A stretch of 64,000 bases of DNA from Pseudomonas arsenicoxydans (GTDB lineage Bacteria; Pseudomonadota; Gammaproteobacteria; Pseudomonadales; Pseudomonadaceae), in NCBI RefSeq assembly GCF_006438915.1, contig NZ_RCZE01000016.1:90468-154467 (forward strand), read 5' to 3'. A program made the translations under genes and the position numbers. Below, piece after piece: positions 54,999 through 63,891 of this stretch (position 1 is the stretch's first letter; every line of letters begins with the position of its first letter). The notes beneath the pieces are model-generated. The model searched no databases. It was given only the letters and a program-made list of their open reading frames with translations, and was not told the origin of the DNA.

Positions 54999-55021
54999 GG
55001 CGCAGCTCACAAGGCTGCGCC
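54999..55021 (+). other. GC-rich hairpin before the desulfurase gene
   Basis: GGCGCAGC (54999-55006) pairs perfectly with GCTGCGCC (55014-55021); it is followed by TTGACGTTT rather than a clean T-run. It may be a weak terminator of the LysE gene or a leader hairpin of the next gene. Confidence 0.4.
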
Positions 55022-55075
55022 TTGACGTTTCCGTCTTGAGCTTCCTGATCCCGGAACACGCTCTGCGAGTCTTTT

Positions 55076-56233
55076 ATGAATAAGCGTCCGTTGTATTTCG
55101 ATTACGCCGCCACCACGCCGGTGGATGAGCGAGTCATCAAGGTCATGGTCGAGTGTCTGGGTTATACCGGCAATTTCGGCAACCCCGCGTCCAGCTCCCA
55201 TGCCTATGGTCAGCAAGCCCGACAGTCGGTCGAGCACGCCCGGCAGCAAGTCGCCGAACTGGTCGGCGCCACGACGCAGCAGATCGTCTGGACCTCCGGC
55301 GCCACCGAATCCAACAACCTCGCGCTCAAGGGCGTGGCCCAGGCCCGCGGTATCAGCGGCGGGCACATCATTACCAGCCAGATCGAACACAAGGCGATTC
55401 TCGACACGGCGAAGCAATTGCAGGACGCCGGTGTTGCAGTGACGTATCTGGTGCCCGACGCCGAGGGTCTGATCACGGCGCAAGCGGTCAGCGAAGCGAT
55501 GCGCGAAGACACCTTTCTGGTGTCGCTGATGCTGGTCAACAACGAACTGGGCACGGTCAACGATATCGCTGCTATCGGTGAAGTCGTGCGTGCACGCGAT
55601 GCGCTGTTTCATGTCGACGCTGCTCAAGGCGCGGGCAAAGTGGCCATTGATCTGGCACGCCTGCCGGTGGACCTGATGTCGTTTTCCGCGCACAAGATCT
55701 ACGGCCCCAAAGGCATCGGTGCGTTGTACGTCGGCCCGCGCGCGCAGCAACGCTTGCAGGCTCAGATTCACGGCGGTGGTCACGAAGGCGGGTTGCGCTC
55801 CGGCACCCTTGCGACTCATCAGATCGTAGCAATGGGCGCGGCCTTCGCATTGGCTGCCGACGTGTTCGATGAAGAGAAGGCCACGATCGTGTGCTTGCGC
55901 GAACGTTTGCTCGAGCAACTGCTGAGCCTTCCTGGCGTTCGCCTCAATGGCAGCCCGACCCAGCGCATTCCCCATACCCTGAGCCTGACCTTCAGTGAAG
56001 GTGAGTTCAATTCTGCGGCGTTGAGCCATTCGATTGCCTTTTCTGCGACGTCGGCCTGCAACTCCGCCAGCAACGTTCCTTCCCATGTGCTGCTGGCCCT
56101 GGGGCATGACGCCCGCTCGGCGAGCCGTACGATTCGTTTGAGTCTCGGCCGGTTCACCACCGAACAAGATATCGACCAAGCGGTACAACTGATCAAAGCG
56201 GCCTGCGCCAGTGCCCCGGCATTCTGGCAGTAG
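55076..56233 (+). CDS. IscS/NifS-like cysteine desulfurase
   Basis: 385 residues of the class V PLP aminotransferase fold. Key features are YFDYAATTPVD at the N-terminus, WTSGATESNNLALKG, the PLP Lys in SAHKIYGPKGIGALY and the catalytic Cys loop SATSACNSASNVPSHVL, equivalent to the IscS loop. It would take sulfur from cysteine for Fe-S clusters or thio-modification. It is not part of an isc or suf operon and has no scaffold gene beside it, so it may be an accessory desulfurase. Whether the active-site loop is fully functional is not certain. Confidence 0.85.
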   Translation: MNKRPLYFDYAATTPVDERVIKVMVECLGYTGNFGNPASSSHAYGQQARQSVEHARQQVAELVGATTQQIVWTSGATESNNLALKGVAQARGISGGHIITSQIEHKAILDTAKQLQDAGVAVTYLVPDAEGLITAQAVSEAMREDTFLVSLMLVNNELGTVNDIAAIGEVVRARDALFHVDAAQGAGKVAIDLARLPVDLMSFSAHKIYGPKGIGALYVGPRAQQRLQAQIHGGGHEGGLRSGTLATHQIVAMGAAFALAADVFDEEKATIVCLRERLLEQLLSLPGVRLNGSPTQRIPHTLSLTFSEGEFNSAALSHSIAFSATSACNSASNVPSHVLLALGHDARSASRTIRLSLGRFTTEQDIDQAVQLIKAACASAPAFWQ

Positions 56234-56297
56234 CGCCTTAAAGCGCCGACTCAGATCGGCACTCAACAATAAGCTGAAGTGATTAGCAGGAGACACG

Positions 56298-58106
56298 ATG
56301 AGTACGCAGCCTTCGATCAATGGATCGGTGCCACAGCGCCTGGCGCAAACCCGCGAACTGATGAGCCGTGAAGGCATTCATGCCTTGCTGGTGCCGTCGG
56401 CCGATCCGCACCTGTCGGAATACTTGCCGGGCTACTGGCAGGGACGGCAGTGGTTGTCGGGTTTCCATGGTTCGGTCGGCACACTGATCGTGACCCCGGA
56501 TTTTGCCGGCGTCTGGGCAGACAGTCGTTATTGGGAGCAAGCGACCAAGGAACTCAAGGGCAGCGGCATCGAACTGGTCAAGCTGCAACCAGGTCAACCT
56601 GGTCCATTGGATTGGCTGGCCGAGCAAACCCCTGAAGGCGGCGTCGTCGCGGTGGACGGTGCGGTGATGGCCGTGGCGTCGGCGCGTACGCTGGGTGGCA
56701 AACTCGAAGATCGCGGCGCCCGCCTGCGTACCGACATCGATCTGTTGAGCGAAGTCTGGAGCGATCGCCCGACGCTGCCAAATGAGCCTATCTATCAGCA
56801 TTTGCCACCACAGGCGACGGTCAGCCGTGGCGAGAAACTGGCGAACCTGCGCAAGGTGATGAAGGATCGTGGCGCTGACTGGCATTTTGTCGCCACCCTC
56901 GATGACATCGCCTGGTTGTTCAATCTGCGCGGCGGCGACGTGTCGTTCAACCCGGTGTTCGTGTCCTTCGCCTTGATCAGCCAGGAGCAGGCCACCCTGT
57001 TCGTGGCCCTGAGCAAAGTCGATGCCGAACTGCGTGCGGTGCTTGAACAGGACGGCGTGACCCTGCGCGATTACAGTGAAGTGGCCACAGCCTTGCGCGC
57101 CGTGCCAAGCGGCGCGAGCCTGCAAGTCGATCCGGCGCGCGTCACCGCCGGTTTGCTGGACAACCTCGACAACGGCGTAAAACTGGTCGAAGGCCTGAAC
57201 CCGACCACGCTCGCCAAGTCGCAAAAAAGCCTGGCCGATGCCGAGCATATTCGTCAGGCCATGGAGCAGGACGGCGCCGCCCTGTGCGAATTCTTCACCT
57301 GGCTGGACTCGGCCCTGGGTCGTGAGCGCATCACCGAACTGACCATCGACGAACACCTCACGGCCGCACGCACCCGACGTCCGGGCTACGTGTCGCTGAG
57401 CTTCAACACCATTGCCGCGTTCAACGCCAATGGCGCGATGCCGCACTACCACGCCACCGAAGAAGAGCACGCAGTGATCGAGGGTGACGGTCTGTTGTTG
57501 ATCGACTCCGGCGGTCAGTATCTCGGTGGCACCACCGACATCACGCGAATGGTGCCCGTCGGTACTCCGACGGACGAACAGAAACGCGATTGCACACGCG
57601 TGCTCAAAGGCGTGATCGCGCTGTCTCGCGCGCAATTCCCTCGGGGGATTCTGTCGCCCTTGCTCGACGCCATCGCTCGCGCGCCGATCTGGGCTGAAAG
57701 CGTCGACTACGGTCACGGCACCGGCCATGGCGTTGGCTACTTCCTCAACGTTCACGAAGGCCCGCAAGTCATCGCCTATCAGGCCGCTGCTACTCCGCAG
57801 ACCGCGATGCAACCGGGCATGATCACCTCCATCGAGCCGGGCACTTATCGTCCAGGGCGTTGGGGGGTGCGGATCGAGAACCTGGCGCTGAACCGTGAGG
57901 CGGGCTCCAGCGAATTTGGTGAGTTCCTGAAGTTCGAAACCCTGACACTGTGCCCGATCGACACCCGATGCCTCGAGCCGTCGCTGCTGACCCTGGAAGA
58001 GAAGCAGTGGTTCAACGCCTACCACGCCGAAGTGCGCGAGCGCTTGAGCCCGTTGCTCGAGGGCGCTGCCCTTGAGTGGTTGAATACCCGCACCGCGGCT
58101 ATTTGA
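56298..58106 (+). CDS. Aminopeptidase P family metallopeptidase (M24B)
   Basis: 602 residues, the long three-domain form seen in cytosolic eukaryotic APP1 and many proteobacteria: two creatinase-type N domains (about 1-320) and a pita-bread catalytic domain. Metal ligands are in LLLIDSGGQY (Asp), GGTTDITRM (Asp), HGTGHGVGYFLNVHEGP (His) and TSIEPGTYRPGRWGVRIEN (two Glu). It removes N-terminal residues ahead of proline in the cytosol. It follows the desulfurase by 64 bases and converges on the LysR gene with an eight-base overlap. Confidence 0.9.
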   Translation: MSTQPSINGSVPQRLAQTRELMSREGIHALLVPSADPHLSEYLPGYWQGRQWLSGFHGSVGTLIVTPDFAGVWADSRYWEQATKELKGSGIELVKLQPGQPGPLDWLAEQTPEGGVVAVDGAVMAVASARTLGGKLEDRGARLRTDIDLLSEVWSDRPTLPNEPIYQHLPPQATVSRGEKLANLRKVMKDRGADWHFVATLDDIAWLFNLRGGDVSFNPVFVSFALISQEQATLFVALSKVDAELRAVLEQDGVTLRDYSEVATALRAVPSGASLQVDPARVTAGLLDNLDNGVKLVEGLNPTTLAKSQKSLADAEHIRQAMEQDGAALCEFFTWLDSALGRERITELTIDEHLTAARTRRPGYVSLSFNTIAAFNANGAMPHYHATEEEHAVIEGDGLLLIDSGGQYLGGTTDITRMVPVGTPTDEQKRDCTRVLKGVIALSRAQFPRGILSPLLDAIARAPIWAESVDYGHGTGHGVGYFLNVHEGPQVIAYQAAATPQTAMQPGMITSIEPGTYRPGRWGVRIENLALNREAGSSEFGEFLKFETLTLCPIDTRCLEPSLLTLEEKQWFNAYHAEVRERLSPLLEGAALEWLNTRTAAI

Positions 58107-59019
58107 CGGGTTGGAGTTCAGGCGCTTGTTCGAGCGCCTGACTCATGTAATCGACAAAAGCTCTGACCCTGGCGGATTGGCGACGGTTCGCCGGGGACAC
58201 TGCATGAATCGGCAGCGACTGTGCGGTGTAGTCTTGCAAAATCGCCTTCACTCGACCGGCCTTCAGATCGTCGCTGAATAGCCACACCGGCGACAGCGCA
58301 ATTCCCAATCCCCCCAGCACCATCTCGCGAATGGCCTCGGAGTTGTTGCTTTGCGCATTACCCCTGATGCGCACTTCGTGGCGCTGGTTGCCTCTTTCGT
58401 AATGCCATAGGTTCTGACTGTTCAGCAAATTGAATTGCAGGCAATTGTGCGCGCCGAGTTCTTCCGGGGTGTGCGGCTGGCCGTGTTGTTTGAGGTAGTC
58501 CGGTGCCGCAACGGTGATCCGGTGGGTGGTGCCAATGTGACGCGCGAGCAGGCCACTGTCGATCAACTCGCCGATTCTGAACGTCACGTCCAGCCCTTCA
58601 CTGACCAAATCCTGATTTTGATCGCTGAGTTGCAGGTCAATCTGAACCTGAGGGTGCGTTTTGAGAAACTCAGGGAGTCGCGGTGCAATGTGCAAGCGCC
58701 CAAAACTCACGGAAGAACCGATTTTCAGGTTGCCGGCGACGGATTCGCGATCCGATCGAAATCGCTGTTCCGCCGCGTCCACTGCGGCGAGGATCTGCCG
58801 ACATTCGTTGTAGTAGCGCTGACCTTCATCAGTCAGAGACAGTTGGCGGGTGCTGCGGCTAATCAGCTTGGCGCCCAGTCTGGTTTCCAGCGCCCTTAGC
58901 AGTTTGCTGATGGTCGGCTGGCTGGTCTGCATTTCCCGGGCTACGGCCGAGAAGCTGCCTCGTTCGACGACCCGGACGAAAGTGGCCATTGCGTTGAGTG
59001 TGTCCACGGGAGTTCTCAT
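58099..59019 (-). CDS. LysR-family transcriptional regulator
   Basis: 306 residues from ATG 59019; the longer frame from 59103 begins in the shared promoter region. The N-terminal helix-turn-helix is typical (MATFVRVVERGSFSAVARE, QPTISKLLRALETRLGAKL), followed by a periplasmic-binding-like effector domain. It is divergent from the quinone-oxidoreductase-like gene at 59124 and most likely controls it, as is common for this arrangement. Of the AaeR/CrgA-like group that often regulates small oxidoreductases. Confidence 0.88.
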   Translation of the reverse strand: MRTPVDTLNAMATFVRVVERGSFSAVAREMQTSQPTISKLLRALETRLGAKLISRSTRQLSLTDEGQRYYNECRQILAAVDAAEQRFRSDRESVAGNLKIGSSVSFGRLHIAPRLPEFLKTHPQVQIDLQLSDQNQDLVSEGLDVTFRIGELIDSGLLARHIGTTHRITVAAPDYLKQHGQPHTPEELGAHNCLQFNLLNSQNLWHYERGNQRHEVRIRGNAQSNNSEAIREMVLGGLGIALSPVWLFSDDLKAGRVKAILQDYTAQSLPIHAVSPANRRQSARVRAFVDYMSQALEQAPELQPVK

Positions 59020-59123
59020 TGATGCCGTATGGGCATGATCACTATAGCGATATAGCGTCTTATCGGCATGAGTGAACAGGAAGAAGATAAATCCCACATC
59101 CACTTCTCACGGAATTTGCCGAA

Positions 59124-60122
59124 ATGACTGACTCACTTGAAATGCGCGCTCTGATGGTTGACTCGGCCAACGGCCCTTTACGCTTGGTTTCCCTGTCGCG
59201 GCCGGTGCCGGGGGCGGGCCAAGTGCTGGTGAGGATCAAGGCCAGCGGGCTGAATCCGCTGGATGCAAAGATTCGTTCGGGACAGGCGGCTCATGCACGG
59301 CAGCCTTTGCCGACTGTGTTGGGCATGGACCTCGCGGGGATCGTTGAGACGACAGGAGAGGGCGTCAGCGAGTGGCAGCCGGGGGATGAGGTCTATGCGA
59401 TGGCGACCGGAATCGGTGGTGCGCAGGGCTCACTCGCGGAGTTCGCGGTCGTCGATTCGCGGCTTCTGGCGTACAAACCGAAAAATCTGAGCATGCGCGA
59501 GGCCGCAGGGTTGCCGTTGGTATTGATCACGGCGTGGGAAGGGCTGGTTGATCGGGCTCGGGTTCGGGCCGGTCAAAAAGTGCTTATTCACGGTGGCGCG
59601 GGTGGCGTCGGGCACGTGGCTGTGCAAATTGCCCGCGCTTTCGGCGCAGAAGTGTTCGCGACGGGTTCAGCGGGTCATAAGGGGATCATTGAAAGCTTCG
59701 GTGCAACGTTCATCGATTATCGTGCGTCTTCGGTGGAGGACTATGTGGCTGAGTTCACTTCGGGGGAGGTCTTTGATGTCGTCTATGACACGGTGGGCGG
59801 TGGCGTATTGGATGATTCCTTCAAGGCAGTTCGGGTTTATGAAGGGCATGTGGTGAGTTGTCTGGGATGGGGGCAACACAGCCTTGCGCCGTTGTCGTTT
59901 CGTGGGGCGAGTTATTCCGGGGTGTTTACGCTGTTGCCGCTGTTGACCGGCAAAGGGTATGAGCATCATGGCCAGATTCTTCAGGACGCGATGCGATTGA
60001 TTGAGGCGGGTCAGTTGAAACCGCTGCTCGATCCTCGGCAGTTCACGCTGGAAACTGCCGAGGCCGCTCATGTGTTGCTCGTTGAGGGCGGTGCGCAGGG
60101 TCGGTTGGTGGTCGAGATTTAA
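59124..60122 (+). CDS. Zinc-independent alcohol dehydrogenase/quinone oxidoreductase family protein
   Basis: 332 residues of the medium-chain reductase fold: GroES-like N-terminal domain (VLVRIKASGLNPLDAKIRSG, VLGMDLAGIVE) and the nucleotide-binding AGGVGHVAVQIARAFGAEV motif. The Cys/His zinc ligands of true alcohol dehydrogenases are missing, so it is a zeta-crystallin-like NADPH quinone or enone reductase. Divergent LysR regulator on the left; convergent with the isomerase gene, overlapping it by four bases. Confidence 0.85.
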   Translation: MTDSLEMRALMVDSANGPLRLVSLSRPVPGAGQVLVRIKASGLNPLDAKIRSGQAAHARQPLPTVLGMDLAGIVETTGEGVSEWQPGDEVYAMATGIGGAQGSLAEFAVVDSRLLAYKPKNLSMREAAGLPLVLITAWEGLVDRARVRAGQKVLIHGGAGGVGHVAVQIARAFGAEVFATGSAGHKGIIESFGATFIDYRASSVEDYVAEFTSGEVFDVVYDTVGGGVLDDSFKAVRVYEGHVVSCLGWGQHSLAPLSFRGASYSGVFTLLPLLTGKGYEHHGQILQDAMRLIEAGQLKPLLDPRQFTLETAEAAHVLLVEGGAQGRLVVEI

Positions 60123-60709
60123 CTCAGGGCTTCAACCACGAAGTCCAGCCGATCCTGGCCGAAGAACAACTGATTGCCGACGAACATGCTCGGCGCACCG
60201 AAGACTCCGCGCTGTACCGCTTTCTCGGTATTGTCCTTGAGGGCGGCTTTGACCTCTTCGTCGGCGGTCAGGGTGAGAACTTCATCGGGGTCAAACCCGT
60301 TTTGTGTCAACACGGCGGCGACGGTGGCCGGGTCATCGAGGCTGCGGCCTTCGACCCAGAGGGCCGTAAACAGACAGTCGATAAACGCCAGGAAGCGCTC
60401 GGGTTGACGTAACTGAATCCCGGTCACTGCGCGCATGAGCATCAAGGTGTTGATGGGGAAATGCGGATTGAATTTCAGCGGCACCCCATAGCGTTTTGCA
60501 TAGCGGTCAAGGTCTTGAAACATATAGCGGCCCTTCGCCGGGATGACCGCTGGCGAAGCATTGCCGGTGGCTTTGAAGACGCCACCCAGCAGCATGGGCG
60601 TGTAAATCAGTTGGCTGCCGGTTTGCTCACAGATTTTGGGGAGCTGGGTATACGCCAGGTAGGTGGCCGGGCTGCCGAGGTCGAAAAAGAACTCCACGTT
60701 TTTGCTCAT
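60119..60709 (-). CDS. 2-hydroxychromene-2-carboxylate isomerase-like (DsbA fold, GST kappa)
   Basis: 196 residues. The N-terminus VEFFFDLGSPATYLAYTQLP carries the Ser-Pro that replaces the DsbA cysteines in this family, and GVFGAPSMFVGNQLFFGQDRL supplies the thioredoxin-fold cis-Pro segment. Such enzymes use glutathione in aromatic-ring degradation steps, but no naphthalene-type genes are near, so the actual substrate is open. It lies 36 bases downstream of the SDR gene in the same direction, probably one unit controlled by the TetR regulator. Confidence 0.83.
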   Translation of the reverse strand: MSKNVEFFFDLGSPATYLAYTQLPKICEQTGSQLIYTPMLLGGVFKATGNASPAVIPAKGRYMFQDLDRYAKRYGVPLKFNPHFPINTLMLMRAVTGIQLRQPERFLAFIDCLFTALWVEGRSLDDPATVAAVLTQNGFDPDEVLTLTADEEVKAALKDNTEKAVQRGVFGAPSMFVGNQLFFGQDRLDFVVEALS

Positions 60710-60745
60710 GGTCGGTGCGCTCTGTTTATTGTTGTAGGGGAGGGC

Positions 60746-61474
60746 TTACCAGCGTTCGCTCCAGGGCCGTAAATCCAGCTCGAACGTCCAGGCGTCCCGT
60801 GGCTGGCTGTGCAGGTACCAATAGTTCTCGGCGATGTGCTCGGGGTTGAGAATGCCATCTTCATCCTTGGTTGCGTATTTTTCCGGAAAGCTCTCTCGGA
60901 TGAAATCGGTATCGATAGCGCCGTCGACGACGACGTGAGCAACATGAATGTTCATGGGGCCGAGTTCACGCGCCATGCTTTGAGCCAGGGCTCGAATGCC
61001 GTGCTTGGCGCCGGCGAATGCTGCAAATCCCGCGGCACCGCGCATACCCGCGGTGGCTCCGGTGAACAGGATAGTGCCCCGTTGGCGCTTGGCCATGCGC
61101 TTGGCGACTTCACGAGCATTGAGAAAACCTGAAAAACAGGCCATTTCCCAAATCTTGAAATACTTGCGGGCCGTTTCTTCAAGAATGCTGCAGGGCACAT
61201 TCGCGCCGATATTGAACACAAACGCTTCGATGGGCCCGATCTCACTTTCGATCTGTTCGACTAACGCAATCACCTCCTCTTCCTTGCGCGCATCGCAGGC
61301 AAAACCGTGGGCGTCGCCGCCATTGGCATTGATGGCGTCGACCAGCGGCTGAAGTTTATCTGCGCTGCGACGGGTAACACAGGCGACGTAGCCTTCCTGG
61401 GCAAAACGCTTGGCAATGGCGCCGCCGGTGGCATCGCCCGCCCCGACAACCAGTACGACCTTCTTGTTATTCAT
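60746..61474 (-). CDS. SDR-family protein lacking the catalytic tyrosine
   Basis: 242 residues with a Rossmann start VVLVVGAGDATGGAIAKRFA and the inner SDR strands. At the active site, where SDRs have Y-x-x-x-K, this protein reads FAGAK (in FAAFAGAKHGIRALAQSM), so Phe replaces the catalytic Tyr and Lys is kept. The nucleotide-binding end is intact. It might act on an unusual substrate, or bind without turnover. It is divergent from a TetR gene with a double operator between, and upstream of the isomerase gene. Confidence 0.82.
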   Translation of the reverse strand: MNNKKVVLVVGAGDATGGAIAKRFAQEGYVACVTRRSADKLQPLVDAINANGGDAHGFACDARKEEEVIALVEQIESEIGPIEAFVFNIGANVPCSILEETARKYFKIWEMACFSGFLNAREVAKRMAKRQRGTILFTGATAGMRGAAGFAAFAGAKHGIRALAQSMARELGPMNIHVAHVVVDGAIDTDFIRESFPEKYATKDEDGILNPEHIAENYWYLHSQPRDAWTFELDLRPWSERW

Positions 61475-61492
61475 GGGTTGATCCCTTTGCTA

Positions 61493-61517
61493 AACGATCG
61501 TTAACTGAACGAACGTT
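61493..61517. promoter_or_regulatory. Double operator for the adjacent TetR regulator
   Basis: Two copies of AACGnnCGTT: AACGATCGTT (61493-61502) and AACGAACGTT (61508-61517), between the divergent SDR and TetR genes. Confidence 0.7.
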
Positions 61518-61566
61518 ATGCTACGATTTGGCACACGTCAAGACGATCAATCCTGAGGAAAGGGCA

Positions 61567-62139
61567 ATGCGCTACTCGGCCAGTCACAAGTTGGAAACCA
61601 AAGAGAAACTGCTGGAAAGCAGCGCGCTATCAGCCAAGAAGTCAGGTTTTTCCACGGTCGGTGTCGACGGTTTGATGAAGGCGATCGGCTTGAGTGGCGG
61701 GGCTTTCTACAGTCATTTTTCGTCGAAAGATGAACTGTTCGCCTCAATCGTCGAGCGTGAGCTGTGCCAAAGCCTAGAGCGATTAAGCGCCGATCAGGGG
61801 CGCGAAAAGCTCGAGCGGTGCCTCAAGCATTACCTGAGCATGGCGCATGTCGAGCATCCAGAATCCGGCTGCGCGTTACCCGCGTTGGGTGCAGAGATCG
61901 CTCGTTCGGATGTGCTGGTTCGTCAGAAGGCGGAGCGCTGGATTTGTCAGCTACAGGAGAGTTGGGCGCGCATCCTGGAGAGCGACAGCCTGGCTTGGGC
62001 CATTTTGTCGCAATGTATCGGAGCTTTGGTGGTCGCGCGGATGCTGGCGACACCAGACATCCAGCGTAATGTATTGAAGTCCAGTTACGATGAGATTGGC
62101 CGCCAGATTGCCGGGCGGCAGCAACCTACTTGCAAATGA
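61567..62139 (+). CDS. TetR-family regulator (AcrR/NemR-like)
   Basis: 190 residues from ATG 61567 behind AGGAAAGG; the frame continues upstream to 61528 but without a ribosome site. The helix-turn-helix is GFSTVGVDGLMKAIGLSGGAFYSHFSSKDEL. A Cys in PESGCALPALGAEIARS recalls the NemR-like group that senses electrophiles, though a reactive role is only a guess. Divergent from the SDR gene with paired AACGnnCGTT operators. Its 3' end overlaps the small lipoprotein gene by 14 bases. Confidence 0.85.
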   Translation: MRYSASHKLETKEKLLESSALSAKKSGFSTVGVDGLMKAIGLSGGAFYSHFSSKDELFASIVERELCQSLERLSADQGREKLERCLKHYLSMAHVEHPESGCALPALGAEIARSDVLVRQKAERWICQLQESWARILESDSLAWAILSQCIGALVVARMLATPDIQRNVLKSSYDEIGRQIAGRQQPTCK

Positions 62140-62407
62140 CGATCATGCTGCGGCTGGTGTAGCCGGCGGGATTGAGGCCGAACGGATAATCACCTGGTTC
62201 TTCCACCGCGTCCCCCGACTTGGCGATGACCTTGTACCCCTTGGGTGCGCACGAGTTGGCGGCGCTGGTGTAGCACTTGTCCCACGAGGATGAGAGCCCT
62301 GAACAGTTGATATGCAGCCCTTTCTTGCCATGTTTGACTGATGTTTTCGAGGTCGCTGCGCAGCCCGCAACTGCAAGTACGGCGATCAATATCAAAATTC
62401 GTTTCAT
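62126..62407 (-). CDS. Small lipoprotein
   Basis: 93 residues from ATG 62407. Signal peptide with lipobox AVAGC (Cys near 16), then a mature part with four cysteines (HINCSGLSSSWDKCYTSAANSC and a C-terminal VICK). It resembles the short secreted domain seen in several Pseudomonas hypothetical lipoproteins. No function can be given. Convergent with the TetR gene. Confidence 0.75.
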   Translation of the reverse strand: MKRILILIAVLAVAGCAATSKTSVKHGKKGLHINCSGLSSSWDKCYTSAANSCAPKGYKVIAKSGDAVEEPGDYPFGLNPAGYTSRSMIVICK

Positions 62408-62575
62408 TGCTGTCCTTATAGCGTTCCCGGGTCTTGCGCCCGGGTCTGGCTGCATTCGCTTTCGCTGAAGCGTTCTGATGTCCCTATCCTGAAAAAATCC
62501 ATGTCTGGCACTGGGTTGCGGGCCTAAACATGGCCTAATTGAGCGGCAATTACCAGACCTGCGTCAAATCCTGTA

Positions 62576-63463
62576 TCAATCTGCCGCAACCGCTGGCTTG
62601 GCACTGCTGCCCATGGTCATGGTCGCACCCACAGAAGCCAGAATGATGCACAAGATAGCCAGCCACTGTGACAGTGAAAGGTATTCGTGGAGGAACAACA
62701 GGCCTGACAGCGCGCCAATCGCAGGTTCGATGCTCATTAATGTGCCAAACGTGCGGGCTGGCATTCGGGTGAGAGCGATCATCTCCAGTGTGTAGGGCAG
62801 GGCGGTGGACAGAATGGCTACGCCGATAGCCACGGGGATCAGCGATGGAGTCAGCAGCGCGGCACCGGCATGGACGATGCCAATAGGGGCTACGAACAAT
62901 GCAGCAATCATCACGCCCAATGCCGCGGTCTGCACACCGTTGTCGGCGCCGGCCTTTTGCCCGAAAAGAATGTATAGCGCCCAGCAGACTCCTGCGCCTA
63001 ACGCATAGCCGGCACCTTCAAGGTCAATCCCGGTAGTTGTCGCTCCTGTAGGGATCAAGAGCAGCAAGCCGATAGCCGCGAGTGCTATCCACAAAAAGTC
63101 GATCGCGCGTCGCGATGCATAGATCGCCACCGCTAGAGGCCCGGTAAACTCCAGGGCTACGGCAATGCCCAAGGGGACGGTGCGTAACGACATATAGAAG
63201 AGGAAGTTCATGCCACCCAGCGCCATACCATAGATGATGACGGTGCGCAGGGATTTGGCAGTGAGCTTCGCCCGCCATGGCCGAAGCATGAGTAGCATGA
63301 TCACGCTGGCGAACATCAGACGCAGGGTGGTGGTTCCTTGAGCACCAATAACCGGGAACATGCTTTTGGCCAGAGACGCTCCGGACTGGATCGAGGCCAT
63401 GGCTATTATTAGCAGGCCTACCGAGAACAAGGTCGAGGCAAGGCTACGGGGCTGATCATTCAT
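62576..63463 (-). CDS. rhtA: Threonine/homoserine exporter RhtA (EamA family)
   Basis: 295 residues from ATG 63463, exactly the length of E. coli RhtA. The close match includes AMASIQSGASLAKSMFP, VPLGIAVALEFTGPLAVA, LSTALPYTLEMIALTRMPAR and FGTLMSIEPAIGALSGLLFL. About ten membrane segments. It expels threonine, homoserine and related amino acids from the cytosol. Read leftwards, away from the rRNA promoters on its right. Confidence 0.9.
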   Translation of the reverse strand: MNDQPRSLASTLFSVGLLIIAMASIQSGASLAKSMFPVIGAQGTTTLRLMFASVIMLLMLRPWRAKLTAKSLRTVIIYGMALGGMNFLFYMSLRTVPLGIAVALEFTGPLAVAIYASRRAIDFLWIALAAIGLLLLIPTGATTTGIDLEGAGYALGAGVCWALYILFGQKAGADNGVQTAALGVMIAALFVAPIGIVHAGAALLTPSLIPVAIGVAILSTALPYTLEMIALTRMPARTFGTLMSIEPAIGALSGLLFLHEYLSLSQWLAILCIILASVGATMTMGSSAKPAVAAD

Positions 63464-63597
63464 TGCGTGGCATCGTCCGAAATTGGAAACGAGAGTATTG
63501 ATGTCGTGCGGTTGGGCAATATAGTGCGCATTCATGGCGGGCGCGTCTATATATAGCAGTGATTTTGGATTGATCGATAGAAAAACCAAATCAGTGC

Positions 63598-63625
63598 TTG
63601 ACGACAGATTCTGGATGTCTATAAT
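63598..63625 (+). promoter_or_regulatory. rRNA operon promoter P1
   Basis: TTGACG (63598-63603), 16-base spacer, perfect TATAAT (63620-63625), then the GC-rich TCGCCCC. Confidence 0.75.
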
Positions 63626-63743
63626 TCGCCCCACTTCCGGCGCAGTCGAAACGGAAAACTCCTTGGTAAACAAAGAGTTACGCAGTTTTCGGCAGCAAGC
63701 GGCTTCAGGTCATCGAAGCGCGAAAGGAGTTGAAAAAGAGGTG

Positions 63744-63771
63744 TTGACAGCAGCGTGTAACGCTGTAGAAT
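63744..63771 (+). promoter_or_regulatory. rRNA operon promoter P2
   Basis: TTGACA (63744-63749), 16-base spacer, TAGAAT (63766-63771), then TCGCC. Confidence 0.82.
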
Positions 63772-63863
63772 TCGCCTCCCGCTACCGAGTGATCGGAAGC
63801 GCAAGTGGTTGAAGTTGTTAAAGATTTCCAAGCGAAACTTTGAAAACTTCTGAAAATAACCGC

Positions 63864-63891
63864 TTGACAGCAACAGAGGCTGCTGTAGAAT
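63864..63891 (+). promoter_or_regulatory. rRNA operon promoter P3
   Basis: TTGACA (63864-63869), 16-base spacer, TAGAAT (63886-63891), then GCGCGCC, a GC-rich discriminator of the kind that makes rRNA promoters sensitive to ppGpp. Confidence 0.87.
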
